In this document: one piece after another, positions 24,952 through 33,650 of the stretch
Layout of the letters: every line of letters begins with the position of its first letter
Position numbering within the stretch: position 1 is the first letter of the stretch
Assembly (NCBI GenBank): GCA_023228045.1
Contig: JALOBY010000006.1
Coordinates: 1 to 62,326 of the forward strand
Source of the DNA: Endomicrobiales bacterium
GTDB taxonomy: Bacteria; Elusimicrobiota; Endomicrobiia; Endomicrobiales; JALOBY01
Direction: 5' to 3'
DNA: 62,326 bases
Made by a program: the position numbers and the translations under genes
Notes under the pieces: model-generated
The model's input: only the letters and a program-made list of their open reading frames with translations
What the model was told of the DNA's origin: nothing
Database searches by the model: none

Positions 24952-25528
24952 CGTTAACTATCTTCTCCTCTAAAAGAGAGCAAAGAATATGTATGGCAAG
25001 TATGTGACACTCTTGCACTCTTGCCGTAACATTTGATGGCGCGCAAAAGCAAAGCTCCGCCTCTTTAAGCAGCATCCCGCCCGCACCACCAGAAAAACCT
25101 ATAGCTATAGCACCGCGCGTTTTTGCCATTTGCAAACCCTTGAGCACATTTGCCGAATTGCCACTGGTAGAAATGCCAATAACAACATCGCCTGCGCAGA
25201 CAAGACCCTCCACCTGACGGCTAAAAACATCGTTATAGCCAAAATCGTTGCCTATGGCGGTTAACATAGAAGTGTTTGTTGTAAGCGCAAGCGCTGGAAG
25301 CGCTTTACGGTTTTTTTCAAACCTGGCAACTATTTCTGTTGTAAAGTGTTGTGCGTCAGATGCCGAACCGCCATTACCAAAAACAACTAGTTTTTTGCCA
25401 TTTTTGTAACAAAGTGCGATTTTTTGAGAGATATCCTCAAGTGCGGAAAGATTTTCGGGTAAAAGCATTTTCTGCTTTGAACCAATACTTTCTTCTATAA
25501 GTTTTATTATTTTTTCTTTTGTATCCAT
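24941..25528 (-). CDS. gmhA: Phosphoheptose isomerase (SIS domain)
   Basis: GmhA isomerises sedoheptulose 7-phosphate to D-glycero-D-manno-heptose 7-phosphate, opening LPS heptose synthesis. The 195-residue SIS protein has GNGGSASDAQHFTTEIVARF, IGISTSGNSANVLKGLQMA and a conserved C-terminal HILAIHILCSLLE. Together with rfaE2 and hldD it indicates an inner-core heptose. DiaA-like SIS proteins are the main look-alikes, but the neighbouring rfaE2 supports GmhA. Confidence 0.9.
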   Translation of the reverse strand: MDTKEKIIKLIEESIGSKQKMLLPENLSALEDISQKIALCYKNGKKLVVFGNGGSASDAQHFTTEIVARFEKNRKALPALALTTNTSMLTAIGNDFGYNDVFSRQVEGLVCAGDVVIGISTSGNSANVLKGLQMAKTRGAIAIGFSGGAGGMLLKEAELCFCAPSNVTARVQECHILAIHILCSLLEEKIVNGEI

Positions 25529-25529
25529 T

Positions 25530-26882
25530 TTATTTCGTTAGAAAATCATTTTTTTGTAAAAAACAGGTTGTCACATTGCCTTTGGCGAAGTTCTCATTTG
25601 CAAGTATTTTCTTGTGCAATGAAGCTGTAGTTTCTACACCTTCTATTATCATTTCCCTAAGAGCCCTTTGCAGTTTTATTATTGCCTCATCTCTATCAAC
25701 ACCAAGCGATATTACTTTTGCTATCATGCTGTCGTAATAAGGTGGTATTGTGTATCCTGAATATATGTGGCTTTCAACCCTGATTCCAGGGCCACCGGGC
25801 ACCACAAACTGCGTTACCTTACCTGGGCATGGCATAAAATCTTTTTCAGGGTTTTCGGCATTTATCCTTAGCTCTATGGCGTGGCCGCGCAACAAAATAT
25901 CTTCCGAATCAAAAGAAAGCTTTTCACCTGCGGCAAGCTTTATTTGCTCTTTTACGAGGTCTATACCTGTAACCATTTCTGTAACAGGGTGTTCTACTTG
26001 TATGCGGGTGTTCATTTCCATAAAGTAAAAATTGCTGTGTTTATCTACCAAAAACTCTATTGTGCCAACCGTTACATAATTTACAGTGGCCGCCGCTAAA
26101 CGGGCAGCTCTGCCCATTCTACGCCTTAAGGTTTCAGTCATAAATGGCGATGGGCTTTCTTCAACAAGTTTTTGGTGTCTGCGCTGTATTGAACAATCTC
26201 TCTCTGGAAGATAAACAATTTTACCTTTGCAATCGCCCAATATTTGGAACTCTATGTGGTGAGGCTCTTCAATGTATTTTTCCATATAAACTGTTTCATC
26301 GTTAAAAGACGCTTTTGCTTCTGCCATTGCCATTGCTATTGCGCCTTTAAGTTCTTCTTCCTTATTTACAATACGCATACCTTTGCCGCCGCCGCCAGAA
26401 GATGCTTTAACAATAACAGGGTATCCAATTTTTTTTGCTAACTTTAAAAGATTTGGTGTTTCAGCCGTTATTGGGCCATCTGAACCAGGCACAACAGGTA
26501 CACCTGATTTTTTCATAAGCTCTTTTGCGGCTATTTTGTCGCCCATTTTTTCAATAGCTGTTTTGCTGGGCCCTATAAATTTTATACCGCAAGATTCGCA
26601 GATTTCGGCAAAATCGGTGTTTTCAGAAAGGAAACCGTAACCCGGATGAATAGCATCGGCGCCGGATATTTCTGCCGCTGCAATAATGCTTGAAACATTC
26701 AGGTAGCTTTCTTTTGCAGAGTACGGCCCTATACAAATTGCCTGATCGGCCATTCTGGTGTGCAAACAATCGCGGTCAACATCGGAATGCACTGCAACGG
26801 TTTTTATACCCATTTCACGGGCTGCTCTGATTATCCGGCAAGCTATTTCGCCTCTGTTTGCTATAAGTATTTTTTTGAACAT
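25530..26882 (-). CDS. accC: Biotin carboxylase subunit of acetyl-CoA carboxylase
   Basis: AccC carboxylates the biotin on AccB using ATP and bicarbonate in the first step of fatty acid synthesis. The 450-residue ATP-grasp protein begins FKKILIANRGEIACRIIRA, contains the glycine-rich SSGGGGKGMR loop and MEMNTRIQVEHPVTEMVTGIDLV, and has the standard length. It follows accB by 27 bp and ends one base before gmhA. Confidence 0.96.
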   Translation of the reverse strand: MFKKILIANRGEIACRIIRAAREMGIKTVAVHSDVDRDCLHTRMADQAICIGPYSAKESYLNVSSIIAAAEISGADAIHPGYGFLSENTDFAEICESCGIKFIGPSKTAIEKMGDKIAAKELMKKSGVPVVPGSDGPITAETPNLLKLAKKIGYPVIVKASSGGGGKGMRIVNKEEELKGAIAMAMAEAKASFNDETVYMEKYIEEPHHIEFQILGDCKGKIVYLPERDCSIQRRHQKLVEESPSPFMTETLRRRMGRAARLAAATVNYVTVGTIEFLVDKHSNFYFMEMNTRIQVEHPVTEMVTGIDLVKEQIKLAAGEKLSFDSEDILLRGHAIELRINAENPEKDFMPCPGKVTQFVVPGGPGIRVESHIYSGYTIPPYYDSMIAKVISLGVDRDEAIIKLQRALREMIIEGVETTASLHKKILANENFAKGNVTTCFLQKNDFLTK

Positions 26883-26909
26883 CTAAAAATCTCCCTTGAT
26901 ACTGCTTTT

Positions 26910-27332
26910 TTATTTCGGGTCAACAACTACCAACTCTTGCCCATATTCAACCGGCTCACCATTTTTAACAAGTATTTTTGTTATTTTGCCTTTTACATCT
27001 GAGAGTACATCTTTGTATATTTTCATAGCCTGAATAAGACCAATTTTTTGGCCGGGAACTATATGATTTCCCTCAATTACAAACGGAGGATGGTTTCTTG
27101 ACTCGGCCTGGTAAAATGTGCCAACCATGGGCGACTTTATAATCAAGTTCTTTTCTTCTTCAACCTCAGCGGTGCCTGCCTCTTGCGCATCAATACAACT
27201 CATAAGAGGGGCTGCACTCTTTTTAAGGCAGATTTTTTTGCCGGCCGCCTCGTATGAAAACTCTTCAACATCGGTGTCTTTTAGCGAGGCAAGTACTGCA
27301 ACAAGCTCTTCATTAAGCTCTTCGTTAATCAT
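26910..27332 (-). CDS. accB: Biotin carboxyl carrier protein of acetyl-CoA carboxylase
   Basis: This 140-residue carrier has a variable N-terminus, a linker and a C-terminal biotinyl domain from about residue 65. The biotinylation site reads IQAMKIYKDV. The AMK core is kept, while the usual Glu before it is Gln and the residues after it differ from AMKLMNEI. SPMVGTFYQAESRNHPPFV is the typical start of the domain. It lies between efp (9 bp) and accC (27 bp), a common cluster. Confidence 0.94.
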   Translation of the reverse strand: MINEELNEELVAVLASLKDTDVEEFSYEAAGKKICLKKSAAPLMSCIDAQEAGTAEVEEEKNLIIKSPMVGTFYQAESRNHPPFVIEGNHIVPGQKIGLIQAMKIYKDVLSDVKGKITKILVKNGEPVEYGQELVVVDPK

Positions 27333-27341
27333 AGAAACCTC

Positions 27342-27911
27342 TTATTTATCAGCGTTTACGCGCTCTACATACTCACCGGTTCTTGTATCTATTTTTATCA
27401 GGTCGCCCTCTTTAACAAATAACGGAACAGAAACTTCAATACCCGATTGGAGTGTTGCCGGCTTTACCATGTTTGAAACAGAATCACCTTTTATACCGGG
27501 CACGGTGCTTGAAACTTTCATTACCACCGAAGTCGGCAACTCAATATCTACAAACTCACCTGCCAAGTAAATAGTATCTACTTCAAGGTTTTCTGTAAGG
27601 AATTTTGCACTTGCGCCAAGGCGTTCTTTTGGAAAACTAACTTGTTCAAAATTTTCCATATCCATAAAATGGTACTCGTTGCCGTCTGAGTAAAGGAACT
27701 GTTTTTTCTTTCTTTTAACTTCCACACCTTCAAACTTTTCACCCGATTTAAATGTACGCTCGGTTATTGAACCTTTGCGCAAGTGCTTCATTTTTGTACG
27801 CATAACAGCTCCGCCCTTGCCAGGTTTGTGATTTTGAAACCAGATAATTTGATAAGGTTCGCCATCAACAAGCAATGTAAGCCCGTTTTTAAACTCAGAA
27901 GTTGAAATCAT
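27342..27911 (-). CDS. efp: Translation elongation factor P
   Basis: EF-P rescues ribosomes stalled at polyproline stretches. The 189-residue protein has HKPGKGGAVMRTKMKHL, in which the Lys of PGKGG is the usual modification site. IELPTSVVMKVSSTVPGIKGD and a C-terminal PLFVKEGDLIKIDTRTGEYVER match domain III. The modifying enzyme is not in the window. It overlaps the M24 peptidase by ATGA. Confidence 0.95.
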   Translation of the reverse strand: MISTSEFKNGLTLLVDGEPYQIIWFQNHKPGKGGAVMRTKMKHLRKGSITERTFKSGEKFEGVEVKRKKKQFLYSDGNEYHFMDMENFEQVSFPKERLGASAKFLTENLEVDTIYLAGEFVDIELPTSVVMKVSSTVPGIKGDSVSNMVKPATLQSGIEVSVPLFVKEGDLIKIDTRTGEYVERVNADK

Positions 27912-28930
27912 TTCGTTAATACCTCGTTGCCTTGCTCTGTGAGCAGATATGTATCCTCTATTCTTACACCAAATAATCCAGGCAAGTAAATACCGGGCTC
28001 AATGGTTACAAACATATTTTTTTTCAAAGTACTTGTGTCGCTAGCGCTTAGGCGCGGTGCCTCATGCACTTCAATACCAAGACCGTGGCCAGTTGTGTGA
28101 ATAAATTTATCGCCAAAACCGGCATGTTCAATTACAACTCTTGCGGAAGCATCAATTACACTGGTTTTTACGCCAGTTTTTAATTTTTTTACAGCAGCCC
28201 CTTTTGCGGCCTTTACAGCTGCAATTACATTACGCTGCAATTGTGTGATTTTACCGAATACAAAAGTTCTTGTCAAGTCGGAAGAATAACCACCTAAAAG
28301 TGCGCCTACATCAACCATAACCAAATCATTTGGCAAAACCTTTCTTGTTGTACATATATGGTGCGGATTTGCCGAGTTTGGCCCGCAGGCAACTATAGTT
28401 TCAAAAGCCGGTGCAGCATTGTTTTTTAACAAAAACTGCTCAATTTTCAATTCTAATTCAATTTCAGATATGCCTTTTTTAATCGACTTTTGCGCGAAAT
28501 TCATTGCCTTTGAGGCAAGTTTGCAAGATTTTCTAATTGCCTCAATTTCCGAACTATCTTTTAGTTTTCTTAACTCTGAGAGGGTTTGCGAAATATCTGC
28601 AATCTTACAAAATTGTCCAATTTTTGAGCCAAGCGCATAGTTTAAGGTAGTAAAGTTTACAAAAAGAGTTTTGTTGCCCGTTTCCTTGCACAAGGTTCTA
28701 AGCATTTCAAGATAGTTTTGCGTTGTTATAATTTCTGCATTTGGCAAAAGCTCTTTTAGCTGACTAGCAAGCAAGTTACCGCTTATTAAGCAACTTTTTT
28801 CTTTTGATACAAACAGCCAAAAGCCATCTAAGCTAAGCCCTGTTAAATAAAACTGATTTACCTTATCTGTTATAAGGCAGGCGTTGCCGTTGACGGCCTT
28901 AATTAAGTTACCTATGCGGTTATGAAACAT
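27908..28930 (-). CDS. M24-family Xaa-Pro aminopeptidase/dipeptidase
   Basis: This 340-residue peptidase has the pita-bread metal site: VMVDVGALLGGYSSDLTRTF supplies two Asp, TTGHGLGIEVHEAPRL a His, TIEPGIYLPG a Glu and VRIEDTYLL the last Glu. The N-terminal 120 residues form the creatinase-like domain. Such genes often stand directly before efp. It removes or cleaves peptides with proline in the second position. PepP and PepQ cannot be separated by eye. Confidence 0.9.
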   Translation of the reverse strand: MFHNRIGNLIKAVNGNACLITDKVNQFYLTGLSLDGFWLFVSKEKSCLISGNLLASQLKELLPNAEIITTQNYLEMLRTLCKETGNKTLFVNFTTLNYALGSKIGQFCKIADISQTLSELRKLKDSSEIEAIRKSCKLASKAMNFAQKSIKKGISEIELELKIEQFLLKNNAAPAFETIVACGPNSANPHHICTTRKVLPNDLVMVDVGALLGGYSSDLTRTFVFGKITQLQRNVIAAVKAAKGAAVKKLKTGVKTSVIDASARVVIEHAGFGDKFIHTTGHGLGIEVHEAPRLSASDTSTLKKNMFVTIEPGIYLPGLFGVRIEDTYLLTEQGNEVLTK

Positions 28931-29370
28931 TATTTTATTTTTGTGAGCGAATCAAGCGCTCTTAAGGCAAGAAGGTAGCTGTCTTGCGCAAAACCAGATA
29001 TTTGCCCTTTGCAAACAGCGGCTGTTAGTGATTTGTGGCGAAACTCTTCACGCGAGTAGATGTTTGATATATGAACCTCAACAAACGGTACTTTTGAAGC
29101 GGCAATTGCGTCTCTTATGGCGACCGATGTGTGCGTGTATGCGGCCGGGTTTATTATTGCACCAATAAACTCATCACTTAAAGAACCTATTCTATCTACA
29201 AGTTCACCTTCGTGGTTTGACTGAAAAAACTCAACAACTATATTTAATTCAGATGCAAGAACTTTTATTTTTTCGTTTATAGCTTCAAGTGTTATGGTAC
29301 CGTAAATGTTATTTTCCCTCTGGCCTAAAAGGCCGAGGTTTGGGCCATTAATTACAAGAATTTTTCTCAC
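28930..29370 (-). CDS. aroQ: 3-dehydroquinate dehydratase, type II
   Basis: This 146-residue dodecamer-forming enzyme dehydrates 3-dehydroquinate to 3-dehydroshikimate. VINGPNLGLLGQRENNIYG holds the active-site Arg and Tyr. FQSNHEGELVD, INPAAYTHTSVAIRDA and VEVHISNIYSREEFRHKS supply the catalytic His and substrate contacts. It overlaps aroB and abuts the M24 peptidase. Confidence 0.96.
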   Translation of the reverse strand: MRKILVINGPNLGLLGQRENNIYGTITLEAINEKIKVLASELNIVVEFFQSNHEGELVDRIGSLSDEFIGAIINPAAYTHTSVAIRDAIAASKVPFVEVHISNIYSREEFRHKSLTAAVCKGQISGFAQDSYLLALRALDSLTKIK

Positions 29371-30464
29371 TTTAGCACCTCTTTAATTTTGTTTTTATTT
29401 ACTTCAACACCGGTTAATACATTACCAATTTTTTGCGGGAGTACAAATTTTATTGCTCCCAAAACACTTTTTTTGTCTCGTCCCATAACCGTAATGTAAT
29501 CGTCGGCTTCTACTTTTTTGGATATTTCAACGGGCAAACCAAAACCCAAAATAAGCGAACGAACCGCCTTAAAATCGTTATTCTTAAATGTACCAAGCAA
29601 CATTGAAAGATGGCACGCCAAAATTATACCAAACGCAACCGCCTCGCCATGCAAAAGACCTTTATAACCGCAAACCGTTTCTATCGTGTGGGCAAAGGTA
29701 TGCCCAAGGTTTAACTTTTGCCTAAGACCAGTTTTCTCATATTCATCTGCAGAAACTATGCGTGCCTTTATTGAAGCGCACTCAAAAATAATTTTTTCAA
29801 GTACACGGTCCTTAAAAACACACTCGAGGTCAACATTTTTTTGAAGAAAATCAAATAAATTGCCATTTTCTAAAAGTGAATACTTTATTACCTCAGCCAT
29901 ACCATTTCTTAGCTGCCTTAAAGGAAGCGTTGTGAGTACTTTTGTATCTATAAGCACTGCTTTGGGTTGATGAAAAGCACCAACAAGATTTTTGCCTTCT
30001 TTTAAATCAACACCTGTTTTGCCGCCAATGGATGAGTCCACCATGGCAAGAAGCGTTGTTGGTATTTGAACAATTTCTATGCCGCGCATATAAGTTGCGG
30101 CAAAAAAACCGGTTATATCGCCAACCACGCCGCCACCAAGTGCTACCACTAAACTTGTTCTATCAAGGCCATTTTCAACCGCAGAAGCATAAAGCTTTTT
30201 GACTGTTTTAAGTGTTTTATAGCTTTCACCATCTAAAATTATCGCTGAAGAAACCAAAAAACCGCTTTTCTTTAACGAGTTCTCAACACTTGCAAGATAT
30301 AACCCCGCTACAAGCTTATTGGTTACAATCAACACCCTGCGCGCTTGAACCCGGATTTTGAGTATTTTTTTAAGCAGCTCTCCCGACTGCGCCAAATCTG
30401 CGCCGATAATTATCGGGTAAGAACGGTCTTTTAAGTTTACTTTTATTATTTTCATATTGTTCAT
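29367..30464 (-). CDS. aroB: 3-dehydroquinate synthase
   Basis: AroB cyclises DAHP to 3-dehydroquinate using NAD and a metal. The 365-residue protein has the NAD-binding VVALGGGVVGDITGFFAATYMRG, PTTLLAMVDSSIGGKTGVD and the metal-binding NLGHTFAHTIE and HGEAVAFG. The ATG at 30464 is placed by the promoter, since an upstream in-frame extension would run through the -10 box. ATG at 30455 is an alternative. No Shine-Dalgarno sequence precedes either. It heads the aroB-aroQ-M24-efp-accBC-gmhA-rfaE2-thiD2-thiC run. Confidence 0.94.
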   Translation of the reverse strand: MNNMKIIKVNLKDRSYPIIIGADLAQSGELLKKILKIRVQARRVLIVTNKLVAGLYLASVENSLKKSGFLVSSAIILDGESYKTLKTVKKLYASAVENGLDRTSLVVALGGGVVGDITGFFAATYMRGIEIVQIPTTLLAMVDSSIGGKTGVDLKEGKNLVGAFHQPKAVLIDTKVLTTLPLRQLRNGMAEVIKYSLLENGNLFDFLQKNVDLECVFKDRVLEKIIFECASIKARIVSADEYEKTGLRQKLNLGHTFAHTIETVCGYKGLLHGEAVAFGIILACHLSMLLGTFKNNDFKAVRSLILGFGLPVEISKKVEADDYITVMGRDKKSVLGAIKFVLPQKIGNVLTGVEVNKNKIKEVLK

Positions 30465-30473
30465 ATTGGTTAG

Positions 30474-30502
30474 ATTATATCTAAAATACGTATCAAAATC
30501 AA
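30474..30502 (-). promoter_or_regulatory. aroB promoter
   Basis: TTGATT (30497-30502, minus strand), a 17-bp spacer and a perfect TATAAT (30474-30479). The -10 box ends 9 nt before the aroB ATG. Its -35 box lies one base from the -35 of the divergent DUF116 promoter, inside the palindrome AAAATCAA-T-TTGATTTT (30495-30511). Confidence 0.7.
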
Positions 30503-30503
30503 T

Positions 30504-30532
30504 TTGATTTTCCTTTGATTTTTTGTTATAAA
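30504..30532 (+). promoter_or_regulatory. DUF116 gene promoter
   Basis: TTGATT (30504-30509), a 17-bp spacer and TATAAA (30527-30532). The -10 box ends 7 nt before the ATG at 30540, so the transcript should start at or beside the start codon. It mirrors the aroB promoter. Confidence 0.65.
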
Positions 30533-30539
30533 ACCGCAT

Positions 30540-31007
30540 ATGAAACTATGCAAAAGAATTTTTGACAAAGACACTCATTTCAAAAATGCTGTAATTAAAA
30601 GAAATAAGAAAAATAAAAAAAACTTTATTCTCGTAAAGTACTCCGATAGGATTATTTTAGTTCCGCACTGCCTAAGAAACTATCAAGTATGCATAGCAAA
30701 AGACAACGGCTCGCACTACACCTGCCTTGAATGCGGAAAATGCAAAATAAAAGATATTTCAGTTGAAGCAAAAAAGCTCGGCTACAAAGGTGTTTACATT
30801 TTAAAAGGCGGGAAAGCAACTGGTAAATTAATTGAGGAACTTAAGCCAAAAGCAGTGTTAGGCATAGCGTGCTTTTTTGAAGGGATGCAAGGAATAGAGT
30901 TGATGGAAAAGTTTAAACTTGCCGTGCAGTTTGTAGAACTCGCCAAAGATGGTTGCGTTAACACCGATGTAAACCTAGAAAAACTTTTAGAAAAAATCCG
31001 AGACTAA
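30540..31007 (+). CDS. DUF116-family protein
   Basis: This 155-residue protein of unknown function has the cysteine pattern PHCLRN, VCIA, CLECGKC and later GIACFFEGM and DGCVNTDVNLEKLL, as found in the DUF116 family. The cysteines suggest a metal or Fe-S site. Some relatives are fused or adjacent to lipoate or Fe-S related genes, which gives no firm function. It is the only plus-strand gene between 1 and 33 kb and is divergent from aroB, with mirror-image promoters. Its stop lies 14 bp from the convergent aroK stop. Confidence 0.75.
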   Translation: MKLCKRIFDKDTHFKNAVIKRNKKNKKNFILVKYSDRIILVPHCLRNYQVCIAKDNGSHYTCLECGKCKIKDISVEAKKLGYKGVYILKGGKATGKLIEELKPKAVLGIACFFEGMQGIELMEKFKLAVQFVELAKDGCVNTDVNLEKLLEKIRD

Positions 31008-31021
31008 CTCGTTTAAAACCA

Positions 31022-31549
31022 TTACTTAATTTTGAAATTGTATTTTTCAAAGAGCATATCTGTTATGTGTTTTACAATTTCATTTGGAGAAAGATAGTCG
31101 GTATCTATTGAAAATGAACAACGAGTGTAGTATTGCTCCCTTAAATTAAGAAGTTCTTTTATTTTAGAAAGTGGATCGGCAACTTTTAACAACGGGCGAT
31201 TAGTGTCATTCTTAATTCGCTCAAAAATTGTTTCTGGCTTTGCCCTTAGGTAAACAACAACACCTGTGCTTTCAAGCGCGTCCATATTTTCTGCCCTTAG
31301 CACCACCCCGCCGCCGCAAGATATAACAAGCTTCTCCATTGTCGATGCGCGTTTTATCATTTGCGCTTCAAGTCCCCTAAAATACGGCTCGCCTTTTTGA
31401 GCAAATATCTCAGTAATACTTAAAGCATTTTCTAATTCAATATTCTTATCCACATCAAAGTATGTAAAACCAATTTTTTCGGCAAGTAATTTGCCTATAA
31501 CCGATTTCCCACTTCCCATAAAACCAGTAAGTACTATATTTTTTTTCAT
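31022..31549 (-). CDS. aroK: Shikimate kinase
   Basis: AroK phosphorylates shikimate with ATP. The 175-residue P-loop kinase has GFMGSGKSVIGK at 8-19, FDVDKNIE, the GEPYFRGLE shikimate-binding Arg, CGGGVV and the lid region NDTNRPLL. It starts at the aroC stop (one-base overlap), and the pair is probably one transcript. Confidence 0.95.
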   Translation of the reverse strand: MKKNIVLTGFMGSGKSVIGKLLAEKIGFTYFDVDKNIELENALSITEIFAQKGEPYFRGLEAQMIKRASTMEKLVISCGGGVVLRAENMDALESTGVVVYLRAKPETIFERIKNDTNRPLLKVADPLSKIKELLNLREQYYTRCSFSIDTDYLSPNEIVKHITDMLFEKYNFKIK

Positions 31550-32709
31550 TAATAGTTTTTTATTCTTTTTTTATAAGAAATAAATGCTGTTTTCATATCT
31601 ACTAATGTATCGCCGCCAAATTTTTCTATAAATGCGCTGGCAAGTTCAATTGCTACTACCGCCTCTCCAACTACACCGGCGGCTGGCACAGCGCAAACAT
31701 CGCCCCGTACTAGCGAAGCAAGTGATGTTTTTTTGGTTTTTATATCAACCGATGACAACGGTTTTGCAAGCGATGGAATTGGCTTCATAACGCAGGAAAT
31801 AAAAATATCTTCCCCGTTAGTCATACCGCCTTCAAAGCCACCCGCGTTGTTTGTTTTTCTATAAAAACTTTTCTCTTTTGAGTAATAAATTTCATCGTGC
31901 ATAATAGAGCCGGGCAATGAACCATAAGAAAAACCAGCACCAAACTCAACACCCTTTATTGCCTGCACAGCCATAAGGGCAGCGGCAACTTTTGCGTCTA
32001 ACTTTTTGTCCCACTGTGTGTGACTGCCAAGCCCAAGCGGAACATTCTGCGCAACAAGCGAAAATATGCCGCCAAGAGTGTCGCCTTTTATTTTTGCTTC
32101 ATCTATTGCTGATATCATTGCTTTTTCAGCGGTTTTATCTGGAGTTCTTACAACCGATAATTCCGTGAATTTTTTTATTTCTGAAAGAGACAACTTTGAT
32201 ATATCCGACTTTATGCCACCAATTTCTTTTACAAAAGAAAACAACGAAACATCAAAAACTGCTAAGAGTTTTTTGCAAAGCGCACCTGCGGCAACTTTTG
32301 ATGCGGTCTCCCTGGCAGATGAGCGCTCAAGAATGTCACGGATGTCTTGCCTATCGTATTTAAGTACACCTACCAAATCGGCATGGCCGGGCCTGGGGCG
32401 GGTTTGCACTTTACTTTTATCAATTATTAAAGCTTCAGCCGCCATAATCTCTTGCCAATTTTGCCAGTCCAAATTTTTAATTACAAGGCATATTGGCGCA
32501 CCCGTGGTTTGACCAAGACGCACACCACCAGCGAACTCTACTGTGTCTTTTTCAATTCGCATTCTTGCGCCACGACCATAACCCAATTGCCTGCGGGCAA
32601 GCTCTGCATTTATATCATTTGCCGAAATTTCTAACCCAGCCGGAAAACCATCAATTATAACTGTTAGCGCTTTGCCGTGTGTTTCACCTGCTGTAAGATA
32701 CCGAAACAT
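31549..32709 (-). CDS. aroC: Chorismate synthase
   Basis: AroC removes phosphate from EPSP using reduced FMN to make chorismate. The 386-residue protein begins MFRYLTAGETHGKALTVIIDGFPAGL and contains RRQLGYGRGARMRIE, RPRPGHADLVG, RSSARETASKVAAGA and the C-terminal GEAVVAIELASAFIEKFGGD. The start at 32709 follows a GGAGG site, and the longer frame adds eight unrelated residues. Together with aroK it lies apart from the other aro genes. Confidence 0.95.
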   Translation of the reverse strand: MFRYLTAGETHGKALTVIIDGFPAGLEISANDINAELARRQLGYGRGARMRIEKDTVEFAGGVRLGQTTGAPICLVIKNLDWQNWQEIMAAEALIIDKSKVQTRPRPGHADLVGVLKYDRQDIRDILERSSARETASKVAAGALCKKLLAVFDVSLFSFVKEIGGIKSDISKLSLSEIKKFTELSVVRTPDKTAEKAMISAIDEAKIKGDTLGGIFSLVAQNVPLGLGSHTQWDKKLDAKVAAALMAVQAIKGVEFGAGFSYGSLPGSIMHDEIYYSKEKSFYRKTNNAGGFEGGMTNGEDIFISCVMKPIPSLAKPLSSVDIKTKKTSLASLVRGDVCAVPAAGVVGEAVVAIELASAFIEKFGGDTLVDMKTAFISYKKRIKNY

Positions 32710-32888
32710 TTTGCCTCCACATTTTAATAACAAAATTATATTGATTTTCGCGAACTCATTTTAAAAAACTGAACCAAAATACACTACAAAAATTTTTGAA
32801 CTTTAAGTTTTTTAAGTGCAGGGTAATTATACAATTTATATATCATTATTGGCAAACCTATATGCAAAACCCTCAAACATAAAACTGA

Positions 32889-32917
32889 TTGACTTTTCTG
32901 ATAGGTTTTATTATAAT
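32889..32917 (+). promoter_or_regulatory. ndk operon promoter
   Basis: TTGACT (32889-32894), a 17-bp spacer and a perfect TATAAT (32912-32917). Transcription should begin near 32924, giving a leader of about 170 nt that contains the whole of element copy B before the ndk start. Confidence 0.7.
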
Positions 32918-32930
32918 TCATCTCAATTTC

Positions 32931-33072
32931 AACCCGTATTTTGCAATAGGTTTGTGCGGTTTTGGACCCGAATGGAAGAACCGAGATGAAAGAGACGGAG
33001 GCATTTTTGACGAATTCCCACCCAAGGCGGGCTACCGCAGGGCATGCCAAGTCAAGCTGCAAAATCCAGGTT
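32931..33072 (+). repeat. TIR element copy B, in the predicted ndk leader
   Basis: The left end AACCCGTATTTTGCAATAGG is intact, and the right end GCAAAATCCAGGTT is a degenerate inverted copy. The interior shares AACCGAGATGAAAGAGACGG and TTTTTGACGAATTCC with copies A and C. A CACCCAAGGCGGG piece occurs in the right half. It ends 23 bp before the ndk ATG. Confidence 0.7.
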
Positions 33073-33095
33073 CAATACTAAACGAGGGCTAAAAA

Positions 33096-33623
33096 ATGAA
33101 TGCAACTTCAAAAACAAAACAGCAGGTTTTAGTGCTTATCAAACCCGATGGCATTAAAAAGTCACTTACCGGCAACATTCTTACAAAACTTTCCGAGGCA
33201 AAACTTGTAATTGTAGGCGCAAAAGTTGTGCGCGTAAGCCGCGAGCTGGCGTCAGCTCATTACCAACACCTTAAAGATAAACCCTTCTTTGGAGAGCTAA
33301 TTAACTTTATTATGGGCGATTTACATGGGTATCCGTACAACAGAGTAATTGCTTTCGTTTACGAAGGTGATGATGCAATTTCAAAACTTAGAAAACTTGC
33401 CGGCGCAACAAACCCCGAAGAGGCCGAGGCAGTAACAATTCGCGGCGCTTATGGAAGAATAACAACAAAAGGCATTTTTGAAAATGTTATACATTGCTCT
33501 TCAGATCCAGCAGAGGCCGAGCGCGAAATTAAACTTTGGTTTAAACCAGAAGAGTTAGTTGAAGTTATGTATGCTACAAAAGAAGCGGTTGTAGAAAAAG
33601 TCAAAGAAACTGTTTGGTCGTAA
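33096..33623 (+). CDS. ndk: Nucleoside diphosphate kinase
   Basis: Ndk exchanges gamma-phosphates among nucleotides through a phospho-histidine. The 175-residue protein has LIKPDGIKKSLTG at 14-26, GATNPEEAEAVTIR and the active-site His133 in NVIHCSSD. It is about 35 residues longer than common bacterial Ndk. The extra length lies around residues 60-90 (FGELINFIMGDLHGYPYNRV) and at the C-terminus. It precedes the GTP-dependent pckG by 27 bp, so it may keep GTP/GDP balanced for that enzyme. A GAGGG ribosome-binding site is present. Confidence 0.93.
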   Translation: MNATSKTKQQVLVLIKPDGIKKSLTGNILTKLSEAKLVIVGAKVVRVSRELASAHYQHLKDKPFFGELINFIMGDLHGYPYNRVIAFVYEGDDAISKLRKLAGATNPEEAEAVTIRGAYGRITTKGIFENVIHCSSDPAEAEREIKLWFKPEELVEVMYATKEAVVEKVKETVWS

Positions 33624-33650
33624 AAAATTAATAAATACAAGAGAAATAAA

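Larger units (their letters stand above)
32710..33095. other. Intergenic region between aroC and ndk
   Basis: This 386-bp divergent gap holds no credible gene. It contains the ndk promoter (32889-32917), TIR element copy B (32931-33072) and a TATAAT without a convincing -35 upstream of aroC near 32731. A minus-strand frame at 32784-33062 crosses the repeat and has no family features. Confidence 0.6.

Noticed and set aside
32784..33062. A 92-residue minus-strand frame between aroC and ndk
   Set aside because: It crosses element copy B and the ndk promoter and has no family similarity or good start.
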